From assembly GCA_046496815.1 (NCBI GenBank), contig JAWOGN010000013.1, positions 1 through 16,982 on the forward strand: DNA of 16,982 nt. The letters are read 5' to 3'. Both the position numbers and the translations under genes were made by a program. This document shows, in pieces, positions 1 through 7,564 of this stretch (position 1 is the first letter of the stretch; each line of letters starts with the position of its first letter). The notes under the pieces were generated by a model. That model had not been told where the DNA came from. It saw nothing but the letters and a program-made list of their open reading frames with translations, and searched no databases. Source of the stretch: JAWOGN01 sp046496815 (GTDB taxonomy: Bacteria; Desulfobacterota; DSM-4660; Desulfatiglandales; Desulfatiglandaceae).

Positions 1-531
1 CGGGCTTCCGACACCGTGGAACTGATCTTCGAGGACTGTAGAGTTCCTGCTGAAAATCTCCTGGGTCGCGAAGGAGACGGCTTTGTGATTGCGATGGCCT
101 CTCTGGATGGGGGGCGAATCGGGATCGCTTCGCAATCGGTGGGCGTGGCACAAGCTTGCCTGGACGCGTCCGTGAGTTATGCGAAAGAGCGTATTCAATT
201 CAATCAATCCATTTCAAGATTTCAGGGGATCCGGTGGATGATCGCGGACATGGCGACTCAGATCGAAGCGGCAAGGCTTTTGACTTTCAACGCCGCCGCC
301 ATGAAAGACCGGGGCGAAAATTTTACGGGCGCGGCTTCGATGGCAAAGGTTTTTGCCTCCGAAATGGCCAATAAGGTTGCCTATCAAGCCATTCAGATTC
401 ATGGCGGATACGGATACATTAAGGACTTTCCCGTTGAAAGATATTACAGGGACGTAAGGGTCTTTACCATTTACGAAGGGACCTCGGAGATTCAAAGAAA
501 AGTGATTGCAAATCACATCTTCGGCAAGTAA
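1..531 (+). CDS. Acyl-CoA dehydrogenase, C-terminal part (5' truncated by window edge)
   Basis: The frame is open from base 1 and gives 176 residues. It begins inside the conserved middle segment (residues 1-22, with VELIFEDCRVPAENLLG) and runs to a normal C-terminus. The family oxidises acyl-CoA thioesters to enoyl-CoA using FAD and passes electrons to ETF. The C-terminal helical domain is clear: the IHGGYGYIKDFPVERYYRD block spans about residues 133-151, followed by YEGTSEIQR, where Glu159 sits at the usual catalytic-base position. The GTG at 16 is an internal codon and not the start; the N-terminal domain lies upstream of the window. The next gene starts 85 bp downstream on the same strand. 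The substrate class (short-chain, branched or aromatic acyl-CoA) cannot be told from this fragment. Confidence 0.95.
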   Translation, partial: RASDTVELIFEDCRVPAENLLGREGDGFVIAMASLDGGRIGIASQSVGVAQACLDASVSYAKERIQFNQSISRFQGIRWMIADMATQIEAARLLTFNAAAMKDRGENFTGAASMAKVFASEMANKVAYQAIQIHGGYGYIKDFPVERYYRDVRVFTIYEGTSEIQRKVIANHIFGK

Positions 532-616
532 TTCGCCGCTTGAATTCGCCGACAGGCCTTTGCCCCGCCCGATTCTCATCGCCCATTTTCATATTCTCAA
601 AAACAGGGAGAGATGC

Positions 617-1819
617 ATGCTGAATAAACAACAGGTTGATAGATATGCGGATGTGCTCTTGTGGGCACTGAAAACCGCCCGAAAAGAAAAATTCAAAAAG
701 GGAGACATTGTCCTGGTCCGATTTGATCTCTCGGCAATCAAAATGGCCGAAATTATCCAGGCCAAGCTTCTGGATCTGGGAATGAATCCTGTGATGCGTC
801 TGGAAATGACGCCCGAGATGCAACACAACTTCTATGAGAAAGCCGAAAAAAATCAGCTCGTTTTTTTGGGTCCCTGGGAAAACCAACTTTGTGAGTATGT
901 CAACGGCAGTATCTACCTTTACGCGCCCGACTCACTGACCCATCTGAGGGATATTGATTCAAAGCAAATTGGCACCGCACTCGTAGCGAGAAAACCGTTA
1001 CGTGATATCCTTGAGAAGCGCGAAGCGAAGGGGTCATACGGATGGACGTTATGCGCGTTGCCAACGGCGGAACTCGCCAAGCAGTCAGGGATGTCTCTCA
1101 GGCAATACACCAACCAAGTCATCCGCGCCTGCTACCTGGACCGGGCGGATTCGGTCCAGGCATGGAGAAGTATCTTCAAAGAGGCGACGGCCATAAAGCA
1201 GTGGATGAACAGCATGGAGGTAAAGCACTATCATATTGAATCCGAGAATGTGGATCTGAGAATTCGACCCGGGGAACATCGCAAGTGGATTGGCATTTCG
1301 GGTCACAACATCCCCAGCTTTGAGATTTTTACCTCTCCGGACTGGCGAGGCACGGAAGGGCTCTATTATGCCGATCAACCATCCTTTCGAAGCGGTAATT
1401 ACGTAAAGGGCGTGCGACTGACATTCGAAAAAGGTTCTGTCGTGAAGATAGCGGCTGAGAAGGGAGAGGGGTTTGTTGCGAACCAGCTTGAAATGGACAA
1501 AGGCGCGAGCCGAGTCGGGGAGTTTTCTCTCACCGATAAACGCTTTTCCAGGATCAATAAGTTCATGGCCAATACGCTGTATGATGAAAACTATGGGGGT
1601 CGATATGGAAACTGTCATCTGGCGGTGGGTTCGTCTTACAGGGATACTTACGACGGCGATCCGGCCGACCTTTCAAAAGTCATGAAACGTAAATTGGGAT
1701 TCAACGACTCAGCCCTTCACTGGGACCTCGTGAACACGGAGAAAAAGATCGTCACGGCCCATTTGAGGAGCGGGAAAAAAGTTCTGATTTATGAGGATGG
1801 GAAGTTTAAGTGCGGATGA
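617..1819 (+). CDS. M29-family metallo-aminopeptidase (AmpS/AmpT/PepS type)
   Basis: The 400-residue product matches the usual M29 length of about 400. These cytoplasmic dinuclear-metal exopeptidases remove N-terminal residues from peptides. The metal-ligand set can be placed in order: Glu236 (in NIPSFEIFTSP), Glu302 (ASRVGEFSL), His334 and Tyr341 (GNCHLAVGSSY), and His368 and Asp370 (SALHWDLV). This matches the known AmpT pattern of Glu, Glu, His, Tyr, His, Asp. The frame is open back to 506, but the ATG at 617 is preferred because GGGAGAG lies 4 bases upstream and the extra N-terminal residues look non-coding and would overlap the previous gene. It may be cotranscribed with the acyl-CoA dehydrogenase gene; no functional link is evident. 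Family assignment is firm; peptide specificity is unknown. Confidence 0.92.
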   Translation: MLNKQQVDRYADVLLWALKTARKEKFKKGDIVLVRFDLSAIKMAEIIQAKLLDLGMNPVMRLEMTPEMQHNFYEKAEKNQLVFLGPWENQLCEYVNGSIYLYAPDSLTHLRDIDSKQIGTALVARKPLRDILEKREAKGSYGWTLCALPTAELAKQSGMSLRQYTNQVIRACYLDRADSVQAWRSIFKEATAIKQWMNSMEVKHYHIESENVDLRIRPGEHRKWIGISGHNIPSFEIFTSPDWRGTEGLYYADQPSFRSGNYVKGVRLTFEKGSVVKIAAEKGEGFVANQLEMDKGASRVGEFSLTDKRFSRINKFMANTLYDENYGGRYGNCHLAVGSSYRDTYDGDPADLSKVMKRKLGFNDSALHWDLVNTEKKIVTAHLRSGKKVLIYEDGKFKCG

Positions 1820-1877
1820 AACTGCAAAAAATATCCCTGGGGTTTCTTTCCGTGGCGCATGGCGCAGGGTATATTAT

Positions 1878-1896
1878 AACCCGCCTGAGGCGGGTT
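1878..1896. terminator. Hairpin between convergent genes
   Basis: A perfect 8-bp stem AACCCGCC/GGCGGGTT with a TGA loop lies between the aminopeptidase end and the convergent cytochrome gene end. Neither side has a clean T tract, so it could be a weak bidirectional terminator or a REP-like hairpin. Confidence 0.4.
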
Positions 1897-2008
1897 CATC
1901 CTCAAAAATCCGGTTTTCCATCGTATTGCTCCGGTTATAATTCTTGCCTCTCCCGGTCCTAAAGAAAATTCCCGGTTTTCGTTCAGGCACCGGTTGGCTG
2001 TATCGAAA

Positions 2009-2821
2009 CTACCGGTGGCAGCCGGAACATTCTTTGTAGGGGGCGTCTTTTGATTTATCGACAGTTCTTAGCGCTTTGTGGCAGTTCTTGCAGTTCTGAT
2101 GATAGGCGATCCGAAGCCTGTATTGCCTGTCTCCCTTCGCAATCAGCGGATCATGGCATCCTTTGGTGCCACAGCTCTTTACATTATCCCCTTCCGTCCA
2201 CGTATTCTCGCCGTTTACATACGCATGGTGACACGCCTCGCAGGCAATCGGTTCCCCATTGAGATTCAAGTATTCGTTTTCATGTTTTCGATGATGGAAT
2301 ATGACCGGTCGCATTTTAGGCTGTTCATAACCCGGGTTTTCGATGCGTATCTCCCTGAGATGGCATTGGCCGCAATCCTTATATCGTTTGATTTCCCCTT
2401 TGTAGATATCCCGCTCCTCATGACACGTCATACATTTCGAGTGAAATGCAGCCGTCAAACTGAGAACTCCATCCTCTTTTTCATTGGGTTCGTGACACGC
2501 AATACATTTCTCCGTTTTTCCCCACGGTGCCCAAATGTTTTTTCCATCAGTACTGTATTCATGGTGACATTCCCAGCAACTGATCTGATATTCACGAGCG
2601 TGCCTCCCATGAGAAAATCCCACCGGTCCCTGCCTGTCTTTTCCATAGCTTTGGTAATGAAGAGTGATTTGATCAATTTGTTTCGGACGCTCGAGGGCTT
2701 CGGTTTCATCTGCCGCAACCGCTATCCTTTTGGCGGCATTTGTGTTTGATTGAGAAACGATAAGGACATCCGTACCCATCAGAAAAACGAAAGCGACTAA
2801 AATCATGAACCATTTTGACAT
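2009..2821 (-). CDS. Exported octaheme cytochrome, two class III (c3-like) tetraheme modules
   Basis: The 270-residue protein has a hydrophobic N-terminal signal (about residues 4-23), so it should act in the periplasm or at its membrane face as an electron carrier. Eight heme-attachment motifs are visible: CWECH (82-86), CIACH (106-110), CMTCH (130-134), CGQCH (150-154), CEACH (194-198), the long form CGTKGCH (217-223), CKNCH (244-248) and CSGCH (265-269). Each set of four follows an FSHGRHA or FHHRKHE segment (residues 69-75 and 175-181), the typical distal-His donors of class III cytochromes. The second module keeps one CX4CH site; the first has only CX2CH. AAGGAA is suitably placed upstream of the ATG. 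No membrane reductase or partner gene adjoins it. It could be a stand-alone shuttle or the cytochrome subunit of a complex encoded elsewhere. Confidence 0.93.
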   Translation of the reverse strand: MSKWFMILVAFVFLMGTDVLIVSQSNTNAAKRIAVAADETEALERPKQIDQITLHYQSYGKDRQGPVGFSHGRHAREYQISCWECHHEYSTDGKNIWAPWGKTEKCIACHEPNEKEDGVLSLTAAFHSKCMTCHEERDIYKGEIKRYKDCGQCHLREIRIENPGYEQPKMRPVIFHHRKHENEYLNLNGEPIACEACHHAYVNGENTWTEGDNVKSCGTKGCHDPLIAKGDRQYRLRIAYHQNCKNCHKALRTVDKSKDAPYKECSGCHR

Positions 2822-2847
2822 TTCAGTTATTCCTTTTTTGCCGAATT

Positions 2848-2876
2848 TCTATAAAAAGGCATCCCGCTCCGGTTAA
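2848..2876 (-). promoter_or_regulatory. Candidate sigma-70-type promoter of the cytochrome gene
   Basis: On the minus strand, TTAACC (complement of 2871-2876) and TATAGA (complement of 2848-2853) are exactly 17 bases apart, each matching its consensus at four of six positions. Transcription would begin near 2841, leaving a leader of about 20 bases that contains the ribosome binding site. Confidence 0.4.
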
Positions 2877-3120
2877 TTTCTCGCCGGGCTTCAAAGATCA
2901 TCCGGGTGCCAAATATTACATTACCCCAGACCTATCCGGTTTGTCAAAGTCTGTGATTGGCTGCCGCAATAAGCGCTGTCGGCTCTGCCGTGGCTGGCGA
3001 ATTCCGGATCAAAAATCCCTCCGATGTAGGCTTTCCCCGTGCAGGGTACAGGGTGCGGCGAGGTCTTCTAAAAGAGATCCCAACGGCCCTTATCGGAGTC
3101 TTTCAAAAATCTAAATAGAT
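2854..3120. other. Central part of the divergent intergenic region, no gene seen
   Basis: The divergent spacer runs from 2822 to 3202. Its left end carries the cytochrome promoter and its right end the arsR control region. The stretch between contains no reading frame with a convincing ribosome binding site or family resemblance and no strong hairpin. TTTGGCACC on the minus strand resembles a -24 element but lacks a matching -12 element. Confidence 0.6.
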
Positions 3121-3182
3121 ACAAATGACCGATTTGTCGAAACAGATTTTTGTTTGACAGATCGAATTCAATATAGAAAGAT
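3121..3182 (+). promoter_or_regulatory. arsR operon promoter/operator region with two inverted repeats
   Basis: ACAAAT-N5-ATTTGT (3121-3137) is a perfect palindrome with 6-bp arms. It overlaps a second, imperfect inverted repeat, TGTCGAAACA (3135-3144) with TGTTTGACA (3151-3159). The second arm contains a consensus TTGACA (3154-3159). A -10 is less clear: TATAGA (3172-3177) pairs with TTGTTT at 16 bases, and AAAGAT pairs with TTGACA at 17. ArsR-family repressors usually bind such dyads over their own promoter, so autoregulation is the simplest reading. Confidence 0.45.
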
Positions 3183-3202
3183 CCATTTAAGCTTTCAGCT
3201 AA

Positions 3203-3700
3203 ATGAATTTCACCATGAGTGATTTAGTTTTAACCTTAAAAGCGCTGGCGGATGAGAGTCGTTTTCGGATCATCAATCTGCTTCTGACCCATGACCTTTG
3301 CGTGGGTGCGCTTGCCGGCCATCTGAATATCTCTAAGGCGGCCGTCTCCCAGCACCTGCAAATATTGAGGAAGGCCGGATTGGTGAGCGGAGAGAAGCGG
3401 GGATACTGGACCCACTACCGCGTTGATAGGAGCGCGATCCTCCAAATCGCTGAAGCGTTGAGAAAAAAAACCGATCAGGCACCTGATTTCAGGGTCGTCT
3501 GTCACCGGTTGGTCCCGGATGGCATCCACACAAAGGATATGGAAAGGAGGGAACTGAATATGTGCAAAGATTGCTGTGAGCATCCCGACAAATTGAAGGG
3601 GAAACCATCGGAGTGCAGTGAGGAACAGATCCAAGCGTGTCACGGGGACACTGAAGGGCATCCTTGTACAAATCAAAAACCCGCTCCCAAACACCGGTAA
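3203..3700 (+). CDS. ArsR-family winged-helix regulator with Cys-rich C-terminal tail
   Basis: The 165-residue protein has an ArsR/SmtB winged helix at about residues 6-85, with recognition helix ISKAAVSQHLQILRKAGLV and wing KRGYWTHYRV. The usual ELCVC metal motif appears as DLCVGAL with one Cys (Cys33), so classical arsenic or cadmium sensing at that helix is weakened. The C-terminus is unusual: Cys100, then Cys121, 124, 125, 138, 146 and 155 with several His residues. This could form an alternative soft-metal, metalloid or persulfide site. The ATG at 3203 lacks a good Shine-Dalgarno; ATG 3215 is an alternative. It is followed after 32 bp by a TauE/SafE permease and then a MOT1-like transporter, so it probably controls that unit. 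The inducer is unknown. Confidence 0.9.
   Translation: MNFTMSDLVLTLKALADESRFRIINLLLTHDLCVGALAGHLNISKAAVSQHLQILRKAGLVSGEKRGYWTHYRVDRSAILQIAEALRKKTDQAPDFRVVCHRLVPDGIHTKDMERRELNMCKDCCEHPDKLKGKPSECSEEQIQACHGDTEGHPCTNQKPAPKHR
3543..3551 (+). promoter_or_regulatory. Internal consensus Shine-Dalgarno inside arsR
   Basis: AAAGGAGGG lies 8 bases before an in-frame ATG at 3560. Part of it is encoded by two consecutive AGG arginine codons. It is a stronger ribosome binding site than that of the full-length gene. Confidence 0.5.
3560..3700 (+). CDS. Possible nested 46-residue Cys-rich protein (in-frame internal start of arsR)
   Basis: Starting at ATG 3560, the same frame gives a 46-residue product equal to the tail of the ArsR protein. 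It contains seven metal-type ligand positions in Cys and His: MCKDCCEHPD, then SECSEEQ, then ACHGD and GHPC. Support for separate translation is the consensus Shine-Dalgarno 8 bases upstream and the clean boundary between the winged helix and this segment. If made, it could act as a small metal-binding or metallochaperone protein, or modulate the full-length regulator. The alternative is simply a C-terminal sensor domain with a chance Shine-Dalgarno. No function is assigned. Confidence 0.35.
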   Translation: MCKDCCEHPDKLKGKPSECSEEQIQACHGDTEGHPCTNQKPAPKHR

Positions 3701-3732
3701 TCGGAAATTGAGCGTACTTTGAGGTCATAAGC

Positions 3733-4482
3733 ATGTCCGTGGTACTAATTGGCGCTATTTTTTTCATATCCCTGGTGCTGACGATGGTCGGCCTTGGAGG
3801 GGGGCTCATATTTTCGCCGCTCTTTGTGATTCTCGGGTTTGCAAAATCCGAGGCCGCATCGGCGTCCTTGTTTCTGAATCTTATCGCTGCCGCTTCCGCC
3901 GCGTATACCTATTCGCGAAAAAAGATGGTGGATTTTTCGCTGTCCATCCCACTGATCATTTCATCGAGCCTGGCCGCCCCGATCGGCTCGTATCTCAATG
4001 TGCACATGGATTTGAAGCTCTTTTTGATCCTCATGGCGATCGTGCTGGCCGTGGCAGGGGTTCGCATGCTCATGTCGCCGACCGGCGATGTTGAATCCAG
4101 CGCTATGGGGTCTGCGGGTAAAATTATCGGTGGGATCGGTATCGGTTTCTGTATCGGTCTTATGGGCGGCCTATTGGGGATCGGCGGTGGGGTGTTCGTT
4201 GTGCCCCTACTCATTTATATGCTCAAAACACCGACAAAAATTGCTGCGGCATCCTCAACCTTTATCGTGTGCTTCGCTTCGTTGACGGGATTTCTGGGTT
4301 ACGCTTCCATGGAAAAAATCAACTGGTGGTTCATCCTTCCCGCCGCTCTGGCCTCTTTTGCCGGAGGTCAAGCCGGGGCGAGAATCATGAGCACCCGGCT
4401 GAAGGGGAAAACCATTCGTGTGATTTTCAGCATCATCCTCTTTTTTTTATGCGCCAAGTTGCTTCATCAATACTTTTCTTAA
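3733..4482 (+). CDS. TauE/SafE-family membrane permease (putative sulfite/organosulfonate or other anion exporter)
   Basis: The 249-residue, strongly hydrophobic protein has about seven to eight membrane segments. It shows the internal duplication typical of TauE/SafE: the glycine-rich motif VGLGGGLIFSPL (19-30) recurs as GLLGIGGGVFVVPLL (146-160), each at the start of a half. Family members have been linked to export of sulfite, sulfoacetate and related sulfur compounds, but most are uncharacterised. GAGGT at 3721-3725 is well placed for the ATG. It lies 32 bp after the ArsR regulator and 16 bp before the next transporter, so the three are probably one transcript. The substrate is inferred from family and context only. 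Confidence 0.9.
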   Translation: MSVVLIGAIFFISLVLTMVGLGGGLIFSPLFVILGFAKSEAASASLFLNLIAAASAAYTYSRKKMVDFSLSIPLIISSSLAAPIGSYLNVHMDLKLFLILMAIVLAVAGVRMLMSPTGDVESSAMGSAGKIIGGIGIGFCIGLMGGLLGIGGGVFVVPLLIYMLKTPTKIAAASSTFIVCFASLTGFLGYASMEKINWWFILPAALASFAGGQAGARIMSTRLKGKTIRVIFSIILFFLCAKLLHQYFS

Positions 4483-4498
4483 CCAATTGGAGAGGCGC

Positions 4499-5698
4499 GT
4501 GTCTGAACGCTTCAAGTTTGATCGAATGGAATTGGCCGGGTCTTTGGGCGATCTCGGTACGCTGCTGCCCATCGCCATTGCCATGGTTCTTTTCAACGGC
4601 CTCAACCCATCGGGTCTGTTTTTGAGTATCGGAGTTTACTATATCATCTCGGGTGCCTATTTCGGGGTTACGGTCCCGGTTCAGCCGATGAAGGTGATCG
4701 GCGCCTATGCAATTGCGACCGCCATGAGTGCCGAGCAAATCCTGGCCTCATCGCTACTTATGGGGGTTTTTCTTTTGATCGTCGGGGCGACCGGCGCCAT
4801 CGATGTCATCGGAAAGATTACTCCCAAATCGGTCATTCGCGGGGTGCAACTCTCCACCGGGGCGCTGCTGATTTCCGGCGGCATTAAATTTATGATCGGG
4901 ACCTCCAAGTTCCAGGTGATTCAAAATGCGGTGGAACCGTATCTTGCCTTTCAGTCCATCGGGTTCATTCCCATCAGCCTGATTATTGGCGGTATCGGCG
5001 GCATCATCACCCTGTTTTTGCTGGATAACAGAAAATTCCCGGCCGGCTTGGTCGTCGTCGCTGCGGGACTCTTCACGGGCGCGGTCCTGGGTGCCAGGGT
5101 GGATCCGGGAAATGGCGGTATCGGCCTTTACCTGCCGGAGATCCTTCCCTTCGGGTTGCCCGCGAAAGCCGATTTCACCTTCGCCCTGTTTGCCCTGGTG
5201 CTGCCCCAGCTTCCGATGACATTGGGGAACGCCGTTCTGGCGTATACGGATCTTTCAAAGGCCTATTTCGGAGACCGATCGAGAATCGTCACCAATCGAA
5301 AGGCCTGTATAAGTATGGCCCTGGCCAATTTCTTCAGCTTTTCTCTGGGTGGCATGCCCTTGTGCCACGGGGCCGGAGGACTGGCGGCGCACTATCGTTT
5401 CGGCGCCCGAACGGCAGGGTCCAATTTGATGATCGGGCTGATTTTCGTGGCGCTTGCGATTCTTCTCGGCAACCATATCGTCAGCTTTTTAAACTTCTTG
5501 CCCATGTCCATACTGGGCGTACTGCTTATGTTTGCGGGTTCCCAATTGAGCCTGACGATCATGGATCTGGAGCAACGCAAAGACTATTTTGTCGCGATAT
5601 TGATTTTGGGCATCACCCTGGCCTCCAATCTGGCGGCGGGTTTTATCGCGGGGATGCTCATTGCTTGGCTTCTCAAGTGGAAAGCGCTCTCTGTATAG
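4499..5698 (+). CDS. MOT1-like (SulP-related) molybdate/sulfate transporter
   Basis: The 399-residue integral membrane protein shows the paired signatures of the MFS_MOT1 family: LGDLGTLLP (16-24) at the first helix, QLPMTLGNAV (237-246) at the start of the second half, and GGMPLCHGAGGLAAHYRFG (284-302). Plant and algal members take up molybdate and are distantly related to SulP sulfate carriers; many bacterial members are labelled putative sulfate/molybdate transporters. The start is chosen as GTG 4499 because GGAG (4489-4492) lies 6 bases upstream. TTG 4487 is open in frame but would place the ribosome binding site inside the gene, and ATG 4526 would cut the first helix. It is the third gene of the arsR unit. 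Which oxyanion moves, and in which direction, is not visible. Confidence 0.88.
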   Translation: MSERFKFDRMELAGSLGDLGTLLPIAIAMVLFNGLNPSGLFLSIGVYYIISGAYFGVTVPVQPMKVIGAYAIATAMSAEQILASSLLMGVFLLIVGATGAIDVIGKITPKSVIRGVQLSTGALLISGGIKFMIGTSKFQVIQNAVEPYLAFQSIGFIPISLIIGGIGGIITLFLLDNRKFPAGLVVVAAGLFTGAVLGARVDPGNGGIGLYLPEILPFGLPAKADFTFALFALVLPQLPMTLGNAVLAYTDLSKAYFGDRSRIVTNRKACISMALANFFSFSLGGMPLCHGAGGLAAHYRFGARTAGSNLMIGLIFVALAILLGNHIVSFLNFLPMSILGVLLMFAGSQLSLTIMDLEQRKDYFVAILILGITLASNLAAGFIAGMLIAWLLKWKALSV

Positions 5699-5827
5699 GT
5701 TTTCGGAGACGCCGTGAGATGACTGAGCCCAAAATTTTTAAAATGCAGCCAACCGGTTCGGGAGGGTGGAAGGCCGGTCCGGGCACGAACATCCTTTCGG
5801 CACGAGCGGAAAATACAGGGGACAAGA

Positions 5828-6814
5828 ATGGATGCTGAAAACAGAGTTGCAATCGATGCGCGGGGTTTGGCGAAACGGTTTGGAGAAGTGCAGGCAGTCG
5901 CACAGGCGGATTTTGAGGTGTTCTCCGGCGAGCTGTTCGGTTTTCTCGGCCCCAACGGCGCAGGCAAAACCACCACCATCAACATGCTCACGGGACTGGC
6001 CCGGCCGGACGCCGGCTTGATCCGTATCGGCGATATCGATTGCACCGAAAGGCCGAGGGCAGCCCAGCATCTCGTCGGCGTGGTCCCGGACGAAAGCAAT
6101 CTGTATCCGGAACTCACCGGTTTTGACAACCTGTGTTTCTGCGCCGCACTTTACGGAATGGGCAAGGCCGAACGACAGGCCCGGGCTCGAGAACTTCTGG
6201 ACACTTTCGGCTTGACCCAGGCAGCGGACAGAAAGTTCGGCGGCTATTCCAAGGGCATGAAGCGCAAGCTGACCATCGCCGCAGGAATCATCCACAAGCC
6301 CGAAATTCTGTTTCTGGATGAACCCACCACGGGCATCGATGTGGCGAGCGCCCGACAGCTGCGGCAGCTCATCGCCGATTTAAATCGGGCCGGGACCACC
6401 ATATTCTTGACCACCCACTACATCGAGGAGGCCGAGAGGCTTTGCGATCGTATCGCCTTCATCGTATCCGGTCGCATCGTACGAATCGACACAGTCGAGC
6501 ATTTGATTCAGCCGATCCAGGCAAAACATGTGGTCCGCATCGCCTGTGCCAACGCCCTGAACGAAATACAAGGCAAGCTTTCTGATGCCTTCCCCGACCT
6601 CGACTTCACCATTCCGAGGCATGGTGTGCTCCGGGTGGAGGCGGACGCGCCCATTCGCGTGGGACCGCTGGTGCGCTTTTTGGAAGATGAAGGGGCTGAA
6701 GTCTCGGAGGCACGAAGGATACGACCTTCGCTGGAAGACGTCTTCGTGGGCATCACGGGCATAGAAGCGGACGCCATGCGCAAAGAAAAAGAAAAAAAGG
6801 GAGGTGGCCAATGA
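5828..6814 (+). CDS. ABC-2 type exporter ATPase subunit (DrrA/CcmA-like)
   Basis: The 328-residue protein carries one nucleotide-binding domain: Walker A GPNGAGKTT (41-49), signature YSKGMKRK (140-147) in place of the common LSGGM, Walker B ILFLDE (160-165) and switch His197 (LTTHY). In the Q-loop the expected Gln is replaced: the segment reads GVVPDESNLY, with Asp88 at that place. The C-terminal ~100 residues form the regulatory extension common in drug-, antigen- and sodium-exporting ATPases. The stop overlaps the permease start by 4 bp (ATGA), so the two are translationally coupled and form a transporter that moves a substrate out across the inner membrane. The 129-bp gap after the previous gene contains no clear terminator or promoter. 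Substrate unknown. Confidence 0.93.
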   Translation: MDAENRVAIDARGLAKRFGEVQAVAQADFEVFSGELFGFLGPNGAGKTTTINMLTGLARPDAGLIRIGDIDCTERPRAAQHLVGVVPDESNLYPELTGFDNLCFCAALYGMGKAERQARARELLDTFGLTQAADRKFGGYSKGMKRKLTIAAGIIHKPEILFLDEPTTGIDVASARQLRQLIADLNRAGTTIFLTTHYIEEAERLCDRIAFIVSGRIVRIDTVEHLIQPIQAKHVVRIACANALNEIQGKLSDAFPDLDFTIPRHGVLRVEADAPIRVGPLVRFLEDEGAEVSEARRIRPSLEDVFVGITGIEADAMRKEKEKKGGGQ

Positions 6815-7548
6815 AACTCTGGATCGCTTTCTGGAACATTTTGCTCAAGGACATGCGAACCTACTACCTGAAGCCGCCGAATGTGAGTTGGGGTCTCATT
6901 TTCCCGCTGGCGTGGACGGGCATGTTTTTCATCAAGTCCGGAAGCGGCCTGGGAAGCATTCCGGACCTGCTTCCGGGTGTGGTGGCCATATCCATTCTGT
7001 TCGGCACGACATCCCTGCTTGCGGTGACGGTGACCTTTGAGAAGAAAAACCGTTCGTTTGAACGACTCTTGCTGGCCCCCGTCCCCTTTGAACTGCTGAT
7101 GCTGGCGAAAACCAGCGGGGCCATTTTGTTCGGCGCGGCCAACGCCTTTGTACCGGTGGTCATAGCGGCGTCTCTGTTTGACATAGGCCGCGTGGCATGG
7201 GCTGCGTTTCTCCCGGCTGTATTGCTGATCTCCGTGGCCTCGACGTTTCTGGGTCTTTTTATCGCCGTGGCGGTGAGCGAGGTGTTTGAGGCGCAGACTT
7301 TTTCCAACTTTTTCCGATTCCCCATGATTTTTCTCTGCGGGCTGTTCTTTCCTATCGAGAAGTTGCCCGTTTTTCTGAAACCTTTGTCCTATGCGCTCCC
7401 GCTCACTTATGGGGCAGACGTGCTTCATGGGGCGGTCCACGGCGTTCACATGATGCCGTTTTTTCTGGATTTGCTGATCCTCGGCGCTTTCTGCGTCGGA
7501 TTGTTTGCAGCAAGTCTCTACAACATCAAGAGGCGCTGGATTGCCTGA
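6811..7548 (+). CDS. ABC-2 type exporter permease subunit
   Basis: The 245-residue protein has six predicted hydrophobic segments and the ABC-2 membrane fold pattern. A first cytoplasmic segment containing LKDMRTYY leads into helix 1. The charged EKKNRSFERLLLAPVP loop (about residues 76-91) is the usual coupling region of DrrB-type permeases, and the last third ends with YALPLTYGADVLHGAV. A strong Shine-Dalgarno (GGGAGGTGG) lies inside the end of the ATPase gene just before the ATG. It should dimerise and pair with the ATPase encoded immediately upstream. Drug, polyketide, lipid or ion export are all possible; nothing here discriminates. Confidence 0.92.
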   Translation: MKLWIAFWNILLKDMRTYYLKPPNVSWGLIFPLAWTGMFFIKSGSGLGSIPDLLPGVVAISILFGTTSLLAVTVTFEKKNRSFERLLLAPVPFELLMLAKTSGAILFGAANAFVPVVIAASLFDIGRVAWAAFLPAVLLISVASTFLGLFIAVAVSEVFEAQTFSNFFRFPMIFLCGLFFPIEKLPVFLKPLSYALPLTYGADVLHGAVHGVHMMPFFLDLLILGAFCVGLFAASLYNIKRRWIA

Positions 7549-7564
7549 TTGACCGAAAAAATTC

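Noticed and set aside
2078..2749. 223-residue plus-strand reading frame opposite the cytochrome gene
   Set aside because: It is the antisense shadow of a gene with eight heme motifs; no family pattern or start signal.
2890..2925. TTTGGCACC on the minus strand upstream of the cytochrome gene as a sigma-54 -24 element
   Set aside because: The expected TTGC at the -12 position is absent at the required spacing (TGAT instead), so the element is incomplete.
5718..5837. 39-residue ORF between the MOT1-like and ABC ATPase genes
   Set aside because: No ribosome binding site, Gly/Pro-rich low-information product, and overlap with the start of the ATPase gene.
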